DNA from: Pseudodesulfovibrio cashew
GTDB lineage: Bacteria; Desulfobacterota; Desulfovibrionia; Desulfovibrionales; Desulfovibrionaceae
Length of the DNA: 64,000 nt
NCBI RefSeq assembly: GCF_009762795.1
Contig: NZ_CP046400.1
Coordinates: forward strand, 3,201,501-3,265,500
Direction of reading: 5' to 3'
In this document: piece by piece, positions 1 to 9,600 of the stretch
Position numbering within the stretch: position 1 is the stretch's first letter
Layout of the letters: each line of letters starts with the position of its first letter
Notes under the pieces: generated by a model
Seen by the model: only the letters and a program-made list of their open reading frames with translations
The model's database searches: none
Told to the model about the DNA's origin: nothing
Program-made: the position numbers and the translations under genes

Positions 1-398
1 TTCATGAACTCCAACTCGATCTCCATAACCGAACGGACCAGAGATTCGCTGGAGCCGTCCACCACCAGCATCACTCCCTTCTTGAGAAAGGCGTCTTCAA
101 TGGGAACCTTCTCAAGGGCAACCAGACTTTCCTTCCTGGCTGTGTCCGCCAATGAGGTGATTTGGCGGATGATCTCCTGGGGATCATTGGACTTGAACAG
201 CAAGGTCTTCAGGCCAACCTTGATCGTGCCGATAACCGTCCCCATGGGGAACATGACGAAGGTGACCGCAAAGGTACCGCCGATAACGACAACAATGGAT
301 GGGATGTCGAGGAAGCCTGCAGCGTTTCCACCCATGAAAATGGTGGTGAAAACCAGGCCGAATGCTCCGACAAGACCGATGAGAGTTGCGATATCCAT
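1..398 (-). CDS. motA: flagellar motor stator protein MotA (N-terminal part)
   Basis: The 132 visible N-terminal residues begin MDIATLIGLVGAFGLVFTT, the first membrane helix, followed by a second hydrophobic segment (IPSIVVVIGGTFAVTFVM) and the start of the cytoplasmic domain. This matches the MotA/PomA family, whose subunits form the ion-conducting stator of the flagellar motor with MotB. The gene runs off the left edge, so the later helices and the charged cytoplasmic residues are not visible. The ATG at 398 lies 3 bases after the stop of the fapA-like gene, so the two are almost certainly co-transcribed. Whether it couples H+ or Na+ cannot be told from this part. Confidence 0.92.
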   Translation of the reverse strand, partial: MDIATLIGLVGAFGLVFTTIFMGGNAAGFLDIPSIVVVIGGTFAVTFVMFPMGTVIGTIKVGLKTLLFKSNDPQEIIRQITSLADTARKESLVALEKVPIEDAFLKKGVMLVVDGSSESLVRSVMEIELEFM

Positions 399-401
399 AA
401 G

Positions 402-1523
402 CTAACTTGTGTGTTTCTTGGCAGTAGCGCCAATTTTTACTTCATTGTTATCGTAATAGAAATAGACATCTTCCAGGTAGTCGTCCACCTTCAGGTAAGC
501 TGAGCCGATGCTTATCTCGACCCCGGGCTTGACTACTCCTGGCACCAGTATCTTGCAGTTCCCGATGTTCTCCGTCCCATGAATTCCTTCCCACAATTTG
601 ACCTTGAGCATTTTTAACAAACCAAGCTCCCTTTCCGCCGATTCCAATTTTCTGGCGAACTCATCATGGTTGTCATCGCCCTTGCCCAACACCTTTTCAT
701 AGGATGAAATGTCTTCGTGCAATTTCTTTATGCGTCGGTTGTACTGCTCGTCAGCATACAACAAGGTCGGATCATAGCCTAACACCAAGGAAGTATTGGT
801 ATCCAGGCCTCCCCCCAACTGGGTGCCGACGTAGACATAGTCGTGGCAATAGTAATTTCCGCCGGTAAGACGGCCGCCAACCGCAAGCCGACTCCCCGCG
901 TATACATCCGAATGCATCAGGGCTCCCTTGATAAGGATGTCCCCTCCGGCCTTCAAGGTGGCGTATTCGCAGAACGCGGCCTTGATGGTTTTTCCTGCTT
1001 CCGCAAAGGCCTCCCGGCCTCCCTTGATCCCGCCCCGACAGCTTAAGTCCCTGAGCGCCTCTATCCTCGCGCCCTCCACCTGCCCTTGAACGGTCACGTC
1101 CCTGCCCTGGATGGAAAACCCAGCCCGTACAGAACCGCCGACGGTCAGGTTCCCGATGAAGTCCACATTCCCCGTATGGAAATCGATGTCGCCGGGCAAA
1201 TCCAGATTTTGCCGGACCACGATCTTACCGTCAGCATACATCACGCATCCGTTGACCGCTGCAAAGAGCTTGTCTGGATGCTTGCGGCTCAAGGCAGTAC
1301 CCTTGCCCGCAGGAAACTTCAGATCCTCGCTCACAAACCGAGAATCAACCTCTTCCCGCTCCACGCCTGAAAGATCGACCAACTCGGCAATGATGCTGCC
1401 CGCCTCGACATTCTGGACGAAATTGAGTTGGTAATGATCGACGCTGCCATCATCCTGCTGCTGTGGCTTGAGACTATGCGGATCCCAATCTGGATCAAAA
1501 TGGTGTTTCAGCAAAAACGGCAT
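402..1523 (-). CDS. FapA/DUF342-domain protein
   Basis: A 373-residue protein. The central part (about residues 95-260) has glycine-rich beta-helix-like repeats such as VDFIGNLTVGGSVRAGF and TLKAGGDILIKGAL, typical of the FapA (flagellar assembly protein A, DUF342) family. A charged coiled-coil-like segment follows, then a short beta domain (NCKILVPGVVKPGVEISIGS). FapA proteins are linked to polar flagellum assembly or placement, but the biochemistry is poorly known. The start is set at the internal ATG at 1523, which gives MPFLLKHHFDP; the frame is open further upstream without a better start. It sits directly before motA, which supports a flagellar role. Confidence 0.82.
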   Translation of the reverse strand: MPFLLKHHFDPDWDPHSLKPQQQDDGSVDHYQLNFVQNVEAGSIIAELVDLSGVEREEVDSRFVSEDLKFPAGKGTALSRKHPDKLFAAVNGCVMYADGKIVVRQNLDLPGDIDFHTGNVDFIGNLTVGGSVRAGFSIQGRDVTVQGQVEGARIEALRDLSCRGGIKGGREAFAEAGKTIKAAFCEYATLKAGGDILIKGALMHSDVYAGSRLAVGGRLTGGNYYCHDYVYVGTQLGGGLDTNTSLVLGYDPTLLYADEQYNRRIKKLHEDISSYEKVLGKGDDNHDEFARKLESAERELGLLKMLKVKLWEGIHGTENIGNCKILVPGVVKPGVEISIGSAYLKVDDYLEDVYFYYDNNEVKIGATAKKHTS

Positions 1524-1707
1524 GGCACATATCCAAGCGAAATTGAGGGCGACGGCAAAACGGCTACACAAGATAACCAGCGCAAAACATTACATTTATG
1601 ACTTTTTTAACGGATTGAAATCATAGTGAATTTTCTTTTCCCAGTCAATGCATTTAGAAGAATCGATGTCTTCCGGCATTCTTTTGTATTAAGTGAGACA
1701 CCCACCC

Positions 1708-1734
1708 TAAAGATATGACCAAAGTTGCCGATGA
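1708..1734 (+). promoter_or_regulatory. sigma-28 (FliA) promoter of flaG
   Basis: TAAA at 1708-1711, a 15-base spacer, then GCCGATGA at 1727-1734. The FliA consensus is TAAA-N15-GCCGATAA, so only one base of the -10 box differs. It ends 59 bases before the flaG ATG and points at it. Confidence 0.82.
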
Positions 1735-1793
1735 GAACAGCGTAAGAGGCAAATCAGGTTGGGATGATTCGTGTAACACCAGGGAGGGAGACC

Positions 1794-2186
1794 ATGAATA
1801 TCCCCGAAATCAACAATGACGTGAAGCAGAGCCTGCGCTCGGAGAGTGTAGCTGCTGCCCAGGCCGTCCATGGCCCTAGCATTCGCGACGGGTCGGACAA
1901 GGTTCCCAGCGATGCAGTCCAGAAGCAGGACAGCTCCAAGTCGGACAAGCAATCACAGCAGTTCTCCAAGGAACAAATGAACGACCTCGTGAAGGAAACT
2001 CAGGAGTTGCTGGAAAACAACGACGTCAAGCTCAAGTTCAACGTCCTTGAAGAGAACGACACCGTGCAGGTTGAAATCATTGACGGCGAAGGCAAGGTTA
2101 TCCGCAAGATTCCCGGCGATGACCTTCTCAAGCTTTCGAAGTCACTGAAGAACCTCGATCGCGGCTTCCTCGACGAAGTATCTTAG
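1794..2186 (+). CDS. flaG: FlaG family flagellar protein
   Basis: A 130-residue protein. The first 60 residues are polar and low in complexity. The C-terminal half has the compact FlaG domain: an amphipathic helix (MNDLVKETQELLENND), then KLKFNVLEENDTVQVEIID and the family-typical VIRKIPGDDLLKLSKSL. FlaG proteins influence filament length or flagellin export in polar flagellates; the exact mechanism is not settled. The ATG at 1794 was chosen because a strong ribosome site (AGGGAGGGAG) lies just before it; an in-frame ATG at 1764 has none. A near-consensus sigma-28 promoter precedes it, placing it among late flagellar genes. Confidence 0.9.
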   Translation: MNIPEINNDVKQSLRSESVAAAQAVHGPSIRDGSDKVPSDAVQKQDSSKSDKQSQQFSKEQMNDLVKETQELLENNDVKLKFNVLEENDTVQVEIIDGEGKVIRKIPGDDLLKLSKSLKNLDRGFLDEVS

Positions 2187-2210
2187 GCCAGCCATCGGCA
2201 AGAGCATATA

Positions 2211-2243
2211 CGCCCCCCGGCGCTAATGTGGCGGGGGCTTTTG
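2211..2243 (+). terminator. terminator after flaG
   Basis: GCCCCC at 2212-2217 can pair with GGGGGC at 2233-2238, and a short T-run (CTTTT) follows. It lies 25 bases past the flaG stop. Confidence 0.65.
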
Positions 2244-2262
2244 CCGTGCCCGACTAGCGGCC

Positions 2263-2292
2263 TTGTCATTCATATACTCCTGATGGTATAGT
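2263..2292 (+). promoter_or_regulatory. sigma-70-like promoter
   Basis: TTGTCA at 2263-2268, an 18-base spacer, and TATAGT at 2287-2292. It is placed about 30 bases before the ATG of the small gene at 2322. Confidence 0.6.
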
Positions 2293-2321
2293 TTTGATAA
2301 TCATCCCTGAAGGAGGCAGCC

Positions 2322-2615
2322 ATGTCCGACATAAGCATTTCAGCCAGCAGCCCGTTATCCATGGCCCTTGAGAGCGTGGCGACAGGGGCGGAGATGACTG
2401 CGGACGAGTCCGGGACCGTCATGTCCGGCGTCAGCCCCAACGGCTTGGACACCCAGGAGCAGACTGTGGTCGGCGCCGAAACCGTGGACAAGACCACGGA
2501 ATACATTGGGGCCGGAACGGACTTCAGTTCCACCGGAACAGATATCGACGTTGCACAGGCCATCTCCCAGACCTTGGCGGAAGGAATGGGCAACATTGCG
2601 GACAAGATCGCCTGA
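2322..2615 (+). CDS. small acidic protein, function unknown
   Basis: A 97-residue protein that I do not recognise. It is rich in Ser, Thr, Gly, Ala and Asp, has no Cys, no membrane segment and no signal peptide, and looks largely disordered apart from a possible C-terminal helix (DVAQAISQTLAEGMGNIADKIA). A good ribosome site (GAAGGAGG, 8 bases from ATG) and its own promoter-like sequence support real expression. It follows flaG on the same strand but is separated from it by a terminator, so it is its own unit. It ends facing the PEP-synthase-like gene and shares a two-way terminator with it. A secreted or flagellum-associated small protein is conceivable, but nothing shows it. Confidence 0.7.
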   Translation: MSDISISASSPLSMALESVATGAEMTADESGTVMSGVSPNGLDTQEQTVVGAETVDKTTEYIGAGTDFSSTGTDIDVAQAISQTLAEGMGNIADKIA

Positions 2616-2661
2616 CCGCCCAGCTCTATCTCCTCAATTCAGCAACCAGACTTCAAAAAAA

Positions 2662-2690
2662 AAGGCCCCGCCATTCGACGGGGCCTTTTC
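2662..2690. terminator. bidirectional terminator
   Basis: Perfect stem AAGGCCCCG / CGGGGCCTT at 2662-2670 and 2679-2687 with an 8-base loop. It is flanked by an A-run on the left and TTTTC on the right, so it can end transcription from both the small gene and the PEP-synthase-like gene, which converge here. Confidence 0.85.
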
Positions 2691-2706
2691 CGTTATCAAT
2701 ACAAAC

Positions 2707-5700
2707 TTACCATTGCTTGTTGCGCTGCTCTTCCAGGGCGGCTTCCTGCTCATCAAAGGATGCGAATCCGGCATGCCGCATGGCGTCTTCAACAGTGTGG
2801 TGCCAATCCCAGCTGGCATAAATGACCGGCTTGTGGAAGATGCCGCGGAACTGCTGCATCTCCTGACGGTAGAACTCCTCCTTGGGAGTTTCCATGTGCT
2901 CCCGGAGCTGTTCGCTGAAGCGATCCAGTTCTCCTTCGTACCACTCCATGAAGTCCTCGGGAGACTTATACTTTTTCAGGATATGGCCATAGCTGTTAGC
3001 CTCGAGCAGTTCGCACAGCTTTTTCATGTGCTGCTCCTTAAGCCACGCACCCAGGTCACGAGTACGAATACCCAGTGACTCGACGGCTGCCATGTCCACC
3101 TTGGTCTGGTGGTAAGTATCCGGCACGACCGAGGCGGAGACGATGCCAGCGATGGCCACCAGCCCGCGCAGGATGACAGAGTTGCTGACACCCTGACCGC
3201 AGAAGCCCACTTTCTTTCCGACCTTCTGACCGGCGAAAATGGCGGAGAGGATAGCCCAGACAACGGCCGGGTCCTCTTCGTCATATATGTGCTGGAGAGA
3301 AGCGTTGTCGCGATCTGTAGCCAGCACCATCTGAGTCATATCATTGGAACCGATGGAGAATCCGTCCACTTCCTTGAGGAACTCCTTGCACAGGATGGCG
3401 TTGCTCGGAATCTCGGCCATGAGGATGACCTTGAGGTCGTCACGACCGGACTCCAGGTTGTGAACCTGCTTGAGGTACCGCTTCATGGAGCGAGCTTCCT
3501 CCAGGGTACGGACGAACGGGAACATGATAGACAGGTTCTTGCCGCCGTAGATGCCCCGAGCCAGCTTGAAGGCCTCCAGCTCCCAGTCATGGATATTGCG
3601 GGAAACACCGCGATAACCGATCATGGGGTTGTCCTCGAAAGCCTCGAAGAGCGAACCGCCCAAAAGGTTACGGTACTCGTTGGACTTGAAGTCAGTGGTC
3701 CGGTAGACAATGTTGCTGCCGAAGAATGCCATGGCAAAGAGCGCCAGCCCCTGAGACAGCGTCTGAATGTAATTTTCCTTGCCCGTGGTGTAGCCCCTGC
3801 TCTCCAGGATACCGCGAATGCGATCGGGCAGCGTGGCGACTTCGTCCATCTCGGACTTGAGGCCCATCTTGAGCGCAACTTCCTCGCGCAGAGCGGTCAC
3901 CTGGTCGAGGTACTCCTGCACCTCCGGCACATCCTTGAGCTTCTTGACCTGATCGGCCACGATCTGCTCATGCTCCATGCGAATCTTCCAGGATTCGGTC
4001 CTGGGTTCCGGCATAGCTTCCAGCATGTCTTGGAAACCGAGGATGACGGCAACATGCGCCTCAAGATCAATGGAAGTCTTGAGAACGTCAAGCCGATCCG
4101 TGGCCAGGGAGATATGCTCGTCGAGCTTCCGGTCCATTTCCCGCAACTTACGATGCATGGCCAGGACTTCGTCTGTGGAGCGGGATCCTTCCTGCTCGGC
4201 CAGCTTGTCCATTTCCTTGGACAGGCCGGTGATCAGTCCCACGTATTCGCGCAGCTTGAGAGGCATGCGGATCAGCCCGTCGGCGAGCTGTTCCTTCATG
4301 ACCTTGGTCAGCCGATTGTCCATCTCCATGAGCTTTTCATCCACCAGGTCGTTCAGCGTATCCTTGTCATACGCCTCCAGGGCCATGGGGTGGACGCCGA
4401 TGTTGCCGAGCATGAACTCGGCGCGCAGCAGGCCTACCTCGAAATCGGGGACGTTGCGCAGACGGGAGAGGAAGAGAGCCTGTCCCACGTCGGCCAGGAT
4501 CAGACCGACCTTGGTCTTGGTCGCGGGCAGTTCGGCAACGTTGATTTCGCCACCAACCTCCACCAGGGGAAGTTCACCCCGGTAGACCTTGCCGCGGGAG
4601 CCGTCAACGGTGACCTGCTGCCCTTCAAGGGAACGCAGCGCCTCAATGCGCTGAATACCAATGATGGCGGGGATGCCCAGCTCGCGGGAAGTGATCGCCG
4701 CGTGGCTGGTGTCGCCACCCACGTCGGCCAAAATGGCGGAGGCGATGCGCATGCCGGGCACCATGTCCGGGTCGGTGCGCTCGGCAGCCAGGATGTCGCC
4801 CTTGTTAATCTTGTTCAGCTCGAGGGCGGAACGGAGATACTTGACGGTGCCCTGCCCCGCGCCTCGGGATGCACCATTGCCTTCCAGAATGACTTCGGCA
4901 TCGTCGAGGGCCTTGGGGTCCACTTCGAGACGGCGCATGAAGATGGTGTCGGGATGCTTTTCGAAGTCCTCGTTCCAACGAGTCTCAGGACGGGCCTGGA
5001 CAAACCAGAGGCGATCGGTCTTGTCGATGCAGAACTCGGTGTCCATGATCATGCCGTCGTAGGCCTTGGAAATGGCGCGCACGCCCTGAGCGACCATCTC
5101 GGCCTGGGCGATGGAAAGAGCCCAGCGGGAAACTTCGTTCTCCGGAACCTTGACCACGTGGGTGCCGCTGCCGTCTTCCTTGTAAACGATCTTTCTTTCC
5201 TTGCAGCCCATGTAGCGGATGACGACTTCCTTGCCGCCGTCACGCTGGAAAACATAGAATTTATCAGGTGTGACCATGCCACCCACAACCGCCTCGCCGA
5301 GGCCGTAGCTGGCGTCGATGGACACGAGATCGTTGCGGTCGGTGCCACGGCAACCCGTGGCCGTATCCGCGCTGAAGGCGGTACCGGAAATGACCGGGTT
5401 GATCATGCGCATAAGGCAGACTGACAGGGAAGTGTGCTCAATGGCCCACTCCTTCTTGGCGGTCTCGGCGATGGAATCGTCGCCCGTCTCCTCGGCCTTG
5501 GTGATGGCGTCGAGAATGGCCTCACGGCGGTAGGTCATGGAGCGCAGGTTATAGGCGGAAGCGCAATCCCAGTGGTATGCTTCTAGGCAGGTGTTCTCAC
5601 CCACGATGTTCAGGTAGGTGTCCTGCAAACCGGCGAACGCCTTCTTGCGGCTGTCCTCACCTGCCGCAGAGGAACGAACCGCGACCGGCACGTCGTCCAT

Positions 5701-6294
5701 GCCGGCTTCCTGGCAGATGGACGCATAGGCGCCCTTGACTTCCTTGGCGATCTCCTCGGGAACCTCCACCGACAGGATGGCGGACTGCACGAGCACCGAG
5801 CGCATGCGTAACTGGTCGATTCCCTCCGGGGAGGTGGCGAACCCGTCCACTACATTATTAATAAAGGTGCGAAGCTTGATGGGGGTACCGGACTGCTTGG
5901 TCGACTGTTCGCGGATCCTGCGGCCGACCTCGCGCACGAAATGCTGAAGATATTCGGAGTCCTGGTTCACTTCATCGGAGTGCCAGTCCACCTTGTTGTA
6001 TTCCTTGTCCACCGTGGCCCGAACAACAGCCGCGTTGACCTTGGTTTCATCCAGAATGGTGTGGAAGGCAATGGAAGAAATGGCCCGGAACTCGGGAGCC
6101 CGGATACCGGGGACCTGACTGATGATTGCCGTGTTGTAGTTCTTTCCACCAACGAGAAGTTCGGCATCCTCGCCGATCGCCTTGATGTCTGCGCCGGAAA
6201 GAATCAACTTCTGTTTGAGACGCTCAGCTTTTGCATCCGCCTTTTTGGCTGCGGCGGCATCCTTTTCGGCGGGCTTTTTCTGGGTCTTGGCCAT
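2707..6294 (-). CDS. PEP synthase-like PEP/pyruvate-binding protein, long form
   Basis: A 1195-residue relative of PEP synthase (about 790 residues), expected to make PEP from pyruvate and ATP. The ATP-grasp domain spans about residues 45-440 (VPVAVRSSAAGEDSR). The swivelling phosphohistidine domain follows, with His531 in GGDTSHAAITSRELGIPA. The C-terminal PEP/pyruvate barrel (about 865-1070) holds TTDFKSNEYRNLLGG, GYRGVSRN, GSNDMTQ and Cys1032 in GFCGQGVS. Between the His domain and the barrel is an extra helical, charged segment (about 645-860), and about 120 residues are added after the barrel. The start is the ATG at 6294 with AGGAGG in front. Catalytic residues look intact. It follows birA and pyc on the same strand but behind a terminator. 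I am sure of the family, less sure of the in vivo direction. Confidence 0.9.
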   Translation of the reverse strand: MAKTQKKPAEKDAAAAKKADAKAERLKQKLILSGADIKAIGEDAELLVGGKNYNTAIISQVPGIRAPEFRAISSIAFHTILDETKVNAAVVRATVDKEYNKVDWHSDEVNQDSEYLQHFVREVGRRIREQSTKQSGTPIKLRTFINNVVDGFATSPEGIDQLRMRSVLVQSAILSVEVPEEIAKEVKGAYASICQEAGMDDVPVAVRSSAAGEDSRKKAFAGLQDTYLNIVGENTCLEAYHWDCASAYNLRSMTYRREAILDAITKAEETGDDSIAETAKKEWAIEHTSLSVCLMRMINPVISGTAFSADTATGCRGTDRNDLVSIDASYGLGEAVVGGMVTPDKFYVFQRDGGKEVVIRYMGCKERKIVYKEDGSGTHVVKVPENEVSRWALSIAQAEMVAQGVRAISKAYDGMIMDTEFCIDKTDRLWFVQARPETRWNEDFEKHPDTIFMRRLEVDPKALDDAEVILEGNGASRGAGQGTVKYLRSALELNKINKGDILAAERTDPDMVPGMRIASAILADVGGDTSHAAITSRELGIPAIIGIQRIEALRSLEGQQVTVDGSRGKVYRGELPLVEVGGEINVAELPATKTKVGLILADVGQALFLSRLRNVPDFEVGLLRAEFMLGNIGVHPMALEAYDKDTLNDLVDEKLMEMDNRLTKVMKEQLADGLIRMPLKLREYVGLITGLSKEMDKLAEQEGSRSTDEVLAMHRKLREMDRKLDEHISLATDRLDVLKTSIDLEAHVAVILGFQDMLEAMPEPRTESWKIRMEHEQIVADQVKKLKDVPEVQEYLDQVTALREEVALKMGLKSEMDEVATLPDRIRGILESRGYTTGKENYIQTLSQGLALFAMAFFGSNIVYRTTDFKSNEYRNLLGGSLFEAFEDNPMIGYRGVSRNIHDWELEAFKLARGIYGGKNLSIMFPFVRTLEEARSMKRYLKQVHNLESGRDDLKVILMAEIPSNAILCKEFLKEVDGFSIGSNDMTQMVLATDRDNASLQHIYDEEDPAVVWAILSAIFAGQKVGKKVGFCGQGVSNSVILRGLVAIAGIVSASVVPDTYHQTKVDMAAVESLGIRTRDLGAWLKEQHMKKLCELLEANSYGHILKKYKSPEDFMEWYEGELDRFSEQLREHMETPKEEFYRQEMQQFRGIFHKPVIYASWDWHHTVEDAMRHAGFASFDEQEAALEEQRNKQW

Positions 6295-6419
6295 CGTATC
6301 CTCCTGGTAAGTCAGTTCCACCGGTAGTTAACAAAACGCATCCGCGCCCCGGTTCACTGCTTCCTGAAAAATTGAAATTTGAAAAAAAGAACAATCACCT
6401 CTTCAGTTTCGAGTTTTCG

Positions 6420-6447
6420 CTTACAGGCAATACAATAGGGAAGTCAA
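6420..6447 (-). promoter_or_regulatory. promoter of the PEP-synthase-like gene
   Basis: Read on the minus strand: TTGACT (6447-6442), a 16-base spacer, TGTAAG (6425-6420). This predicts a leader of about 120 bases before the ATG at 6294. The -10 is only a 4/6 match. Confidence 0.45.
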
Positions 6448-6454
6448 TGAAACT

Positions 6455-6469
6455 ATTGGTCCAACCAAT
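6455..6469. promoter_or_regulatory. PdhR/FadR-type operator (ATTGGT-CCA-ACCAAT)
   Basis: A perfect 6+6 inverted repeat with a 3-base spacer. It equals the core of the E. coli PdhR box (ATTGGT-N3-ACCAAT), the usual target shape of GntR/FadR-family regulators. It lies 8 bases upstream of the predicted -35 box of the PEP-synthase-like gene. The regulator gene is not in this window. The rest of the 360-base gap between this gene and pyc holds only the promoter and the pyc terminator. Confidence 0.55.
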
Positions 6470-6548
6470 GAACAAATTATAACACCAATTTCTACCGAGA
6501 AATCATCTAAAGAGGACGTGCTTACAATCCAGCAAACTAAAATAACAA

Positions 6549-6579
6549 GAGCCGACAGGCTGTTATAACCTGTCGGCTC
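6549..6579 (-). terminator. terminator of pyc
   Basis: A perfect 11-bp stem, GAGCCGACAGG (6549-6559) with CCTGTCGGCTC (6569-6579). On the minus strand it is followed by TTGTTATTTT, and it lies 76 bases after the pyc stop. Confidence 0.85.
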
Positions 6580-6654
6580 AAAGTAGTCATTCATGGCCGA
6601 GGAATCCGACCACATTATTCTGTTCAGACCAATTTGATCAAGCTGAACTTTTTT

Positions 6655-9600
6655 TTACATTTTCTGGCCACAATTGGGGCAGAAGTTGAACTCCTCACCC
6701 GGCACTTCCATCTTGCAGGTCGGACAGATTCCAGCAACAGGACCGAGCTCGACGATCAGTTCTCCTTCCACCACCGGGATCATCTTCTTGTCCTCTGTGT
6801 AGTTGGCAGACTTGATGACGCGCCGCACCATACCGTCTATGGGTGAAAGCACCGACTTCTCCTGTTTCATGATGGAGATATTGAACAGCTCTTCACCCAC
6901 CTTGACCTTGTCTCCGGGACGGACATGGGTCACCCACAGGTCACCGTTACTCGGCGAGCCAACATGGTACGGATTGCCGGAATCGGCCATTTCCATGGCG
7001 TCCTTGGCTCCGGCCTCGGGCTCGGCGACCTTGACCTGATGGCTCATGATCTCGGAGTCGAGCACATAGCGAACCACGACCATACCGTTCTCATCAGGCT
7101 CGGAGATATCCAGAATGCGCATGATATGCGGCTTCTTGCAATCTCCCTGGAAGTTGAGGATCTCGCCCTTCTCCAGGCCTTCGAACCAGACATCCACAGG
7201 CAGGTTGTTGATATTGCCGTACTTCTCACAGAACTCGATGGTAGTGATGGCATCGCCCGGATGGTTGAGGTACATGACGAACTCTTCCTCCGTGGGCTGG
7301 CGGTGCAGCCGCTTTTGGAGTGCAGCCTTTTCAGCAGCAAGATCGACATCCTCAAGAGTTGTCAGGGGCGAAACTTCGACGCGCTCGGTAATGGCGGTCT
7401 CCCACCCCTTGCCGAATGCGGACCGGTAGACCCAATCCTCAGGGAAGCCCAAGGGCAGCCTGCCGAACTTTCCGAGGAGCAGATTACGGAAAGCATCGTT
7501 GGCGTCACGGTACAGATCGAGCCGCGCGTCGCGCTCAAGGCTGGTCAGTTCCTCTTCCTTGCAGAGGTTGACAATGTCCAGGATGTTGAGCAGGCGGCGT
7601 ACTTCCCGCTCTCCCCCACGCTTGTAGGCGCCGGTCACAGCCAGGAAGGCAGTGTTCCAGGTAATCTGGGACCCGGGGGTGACATCGTGATAGCGGACGA
7701 TCTTACGAGTCCCTTCAAGGAACTTAAGCATATACGGCAGCAGCTTGATGTATCCCTGCTTGAGAGCGCCCTCCTGCGAGGAGGAGGTTGCACCGCCAGG
7801 CATGCCGTGCCGGACCACGTCGTGATCGATTCCCTGGAAGTAGGGAGCGGTATATTTGTCGTAGTAAGGCATGATCTGCTTGAGCTTGAAATTGGTCGCG
7901 CGAATCATGTCCTTGTCGAGATGGGTCTTAAGACCGATCTCGTCCTCGATGTAGGCGGCGGTGGAGAGCACCTCGCCCTGGCCGTACCAGCGCACGGACG
8001 CGCCCACGGCGACGTCGACGATATGCGCACCGGCTTCGGCGGCAGCCCCCATGGTCGGCACGAACAGACCGTCGGTGTAATGACGATGGCTGTGAATGAC
8101 CAACTCGGGGTATTTAGCGGTGATGGATCCGATCAGCTCGCGCATGAATCTGGGCGGACAGACGCCGGCCATATCCTTAAGGCCGAGGATGATCATCCGT
8201 TCCACCTTCTTCTGGCTCACTCCGGCCACATCCGCGCACATCCGAATAATCTCATCGGTGACCGCCATATAGCGGTCCACACCGAAGCCCTTGGCCCAGG
8301 ACAGGGACAGAGCAGGCTCGAAGATGTTCTTGTTGGAACTGAGCGCCACTTCCGCGAAAGGACGCATATTTTCGATATGATTAAGGAAGTCGAAACAGCG
8401 GATAACATCGTAATGCTCGTTGATCATCTCGCCCGTCATACGCATAACGTTCTTGGGCTGAGGCTTGTAGCCGAGCACGTTGGTGGACCGCACCAGAATC
8501 TGCTTCAGGGTCTGCGGTGCGAACTTGTTCCATTCGGCCGCCTCTGTGAACGGGTAAGTCATGTTGGCGAGCATGGCCACGTGGAAATGCGCGCCGCCGC
8601 CGTTCTCCAGGGAGAAGAAACCGCACTTGTCGAGGGAGGGGCCGACGATGGCGTCCTCGGCGAGGCGGAAACGGTTGCCCGAGTTGGACTGGGTTATGTC
8701 ACGGGTGGTCGTATCCGTCATGTGGATGATTCCGGCCTCGCGATCGCTACGCAGGGTGTCCAGGATGGTATCACGATCCATACCACGAGTGATATTGGGC
8801 TCGAACCAGGACGAAACCTCCGGAGCATCAGCCAGTTCGAAACGCCCTAACCGCTTGTCCTCACGGCCACGGTATTCGCCAAGACGGACATATTGGTTGT
8901 GTCCCAGGGCGGAAATCTCCGCGACCAGCCGGGTCATACGCAGGGAATCAGGCTCACGGTCGGAATAATCCATGAGTTCCGCGTAATTCTGACGGACAAA
9001 ATTGGTATCGTAGTCAGCTTCGATAAACTTCTTGTGGTCAACGATCTTGCGGTGGAAAGGAATGGTCGTCTTCAATCCGCCGATCATGTATTCCCGCAGG
9101 GCGCGGCTCATGAGAGCATCGACCTTTTTCCAGGAATTGCCGTAGGCGATGAGCAAGGCCGCCGCGGAGTCATAATTGGACGGGAAACGGTAGCCGTCGC
9201 CTACGCAGGAGTCGATGCGGATGCCCTGCCCGCCCGGTGACACGTAGCGGGTGATACGCCCGGAGTTAGGTTCGAAGCCCTTTTGCGGGTCCTCGCAGTT
9301 GATGCGGCACTGGAACGCCCACTGATACGGCTTGGTCTTTTCCTCACTCAGGCGGAGTTCCGCACCGAAGGCGATGGCGATCTGCTCCTCGACCAGGTCG
9401 ATGCCGTAGCGACACTCGGTGATGCCGTGCTCCACCTGAAGCCGGGTGTTGACCTCAATGAGATAGGGAACCCCGTCGGTATCGACAAGGAACTCCACTG
9501 TTGCCAGGGAGTAGTACCCCACCGCCGCGACCAGCTTGCGGGAATATTCCTTGAGTTGCTCGCGCAGCTCCGGAGTGAATTTGGGCCAGGGAGAAGGTGT

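Noticed and set aside
3109-5424. A 771-codon plus-strand frame opposite the PEP-synthase-like gene
   Set aside because: It mirrors the codon bias of the real gene on the minus strand, which has intact family motifs. No ribosome site or domain supports it.
6421-6615. A hydrophobic 64-codon minus-strand frame between pyc and the PEP-synthase-like gene
   Set aside because: It runs through the pyc terminator, the palindromic operator and the predicted promoter, and has no ribosome site.
6925-8850. A 641-codon plus-strand frame opposite pyc
   Set aside because: Antisense shadow of pyruvate carboxylase; no recognisable domain.
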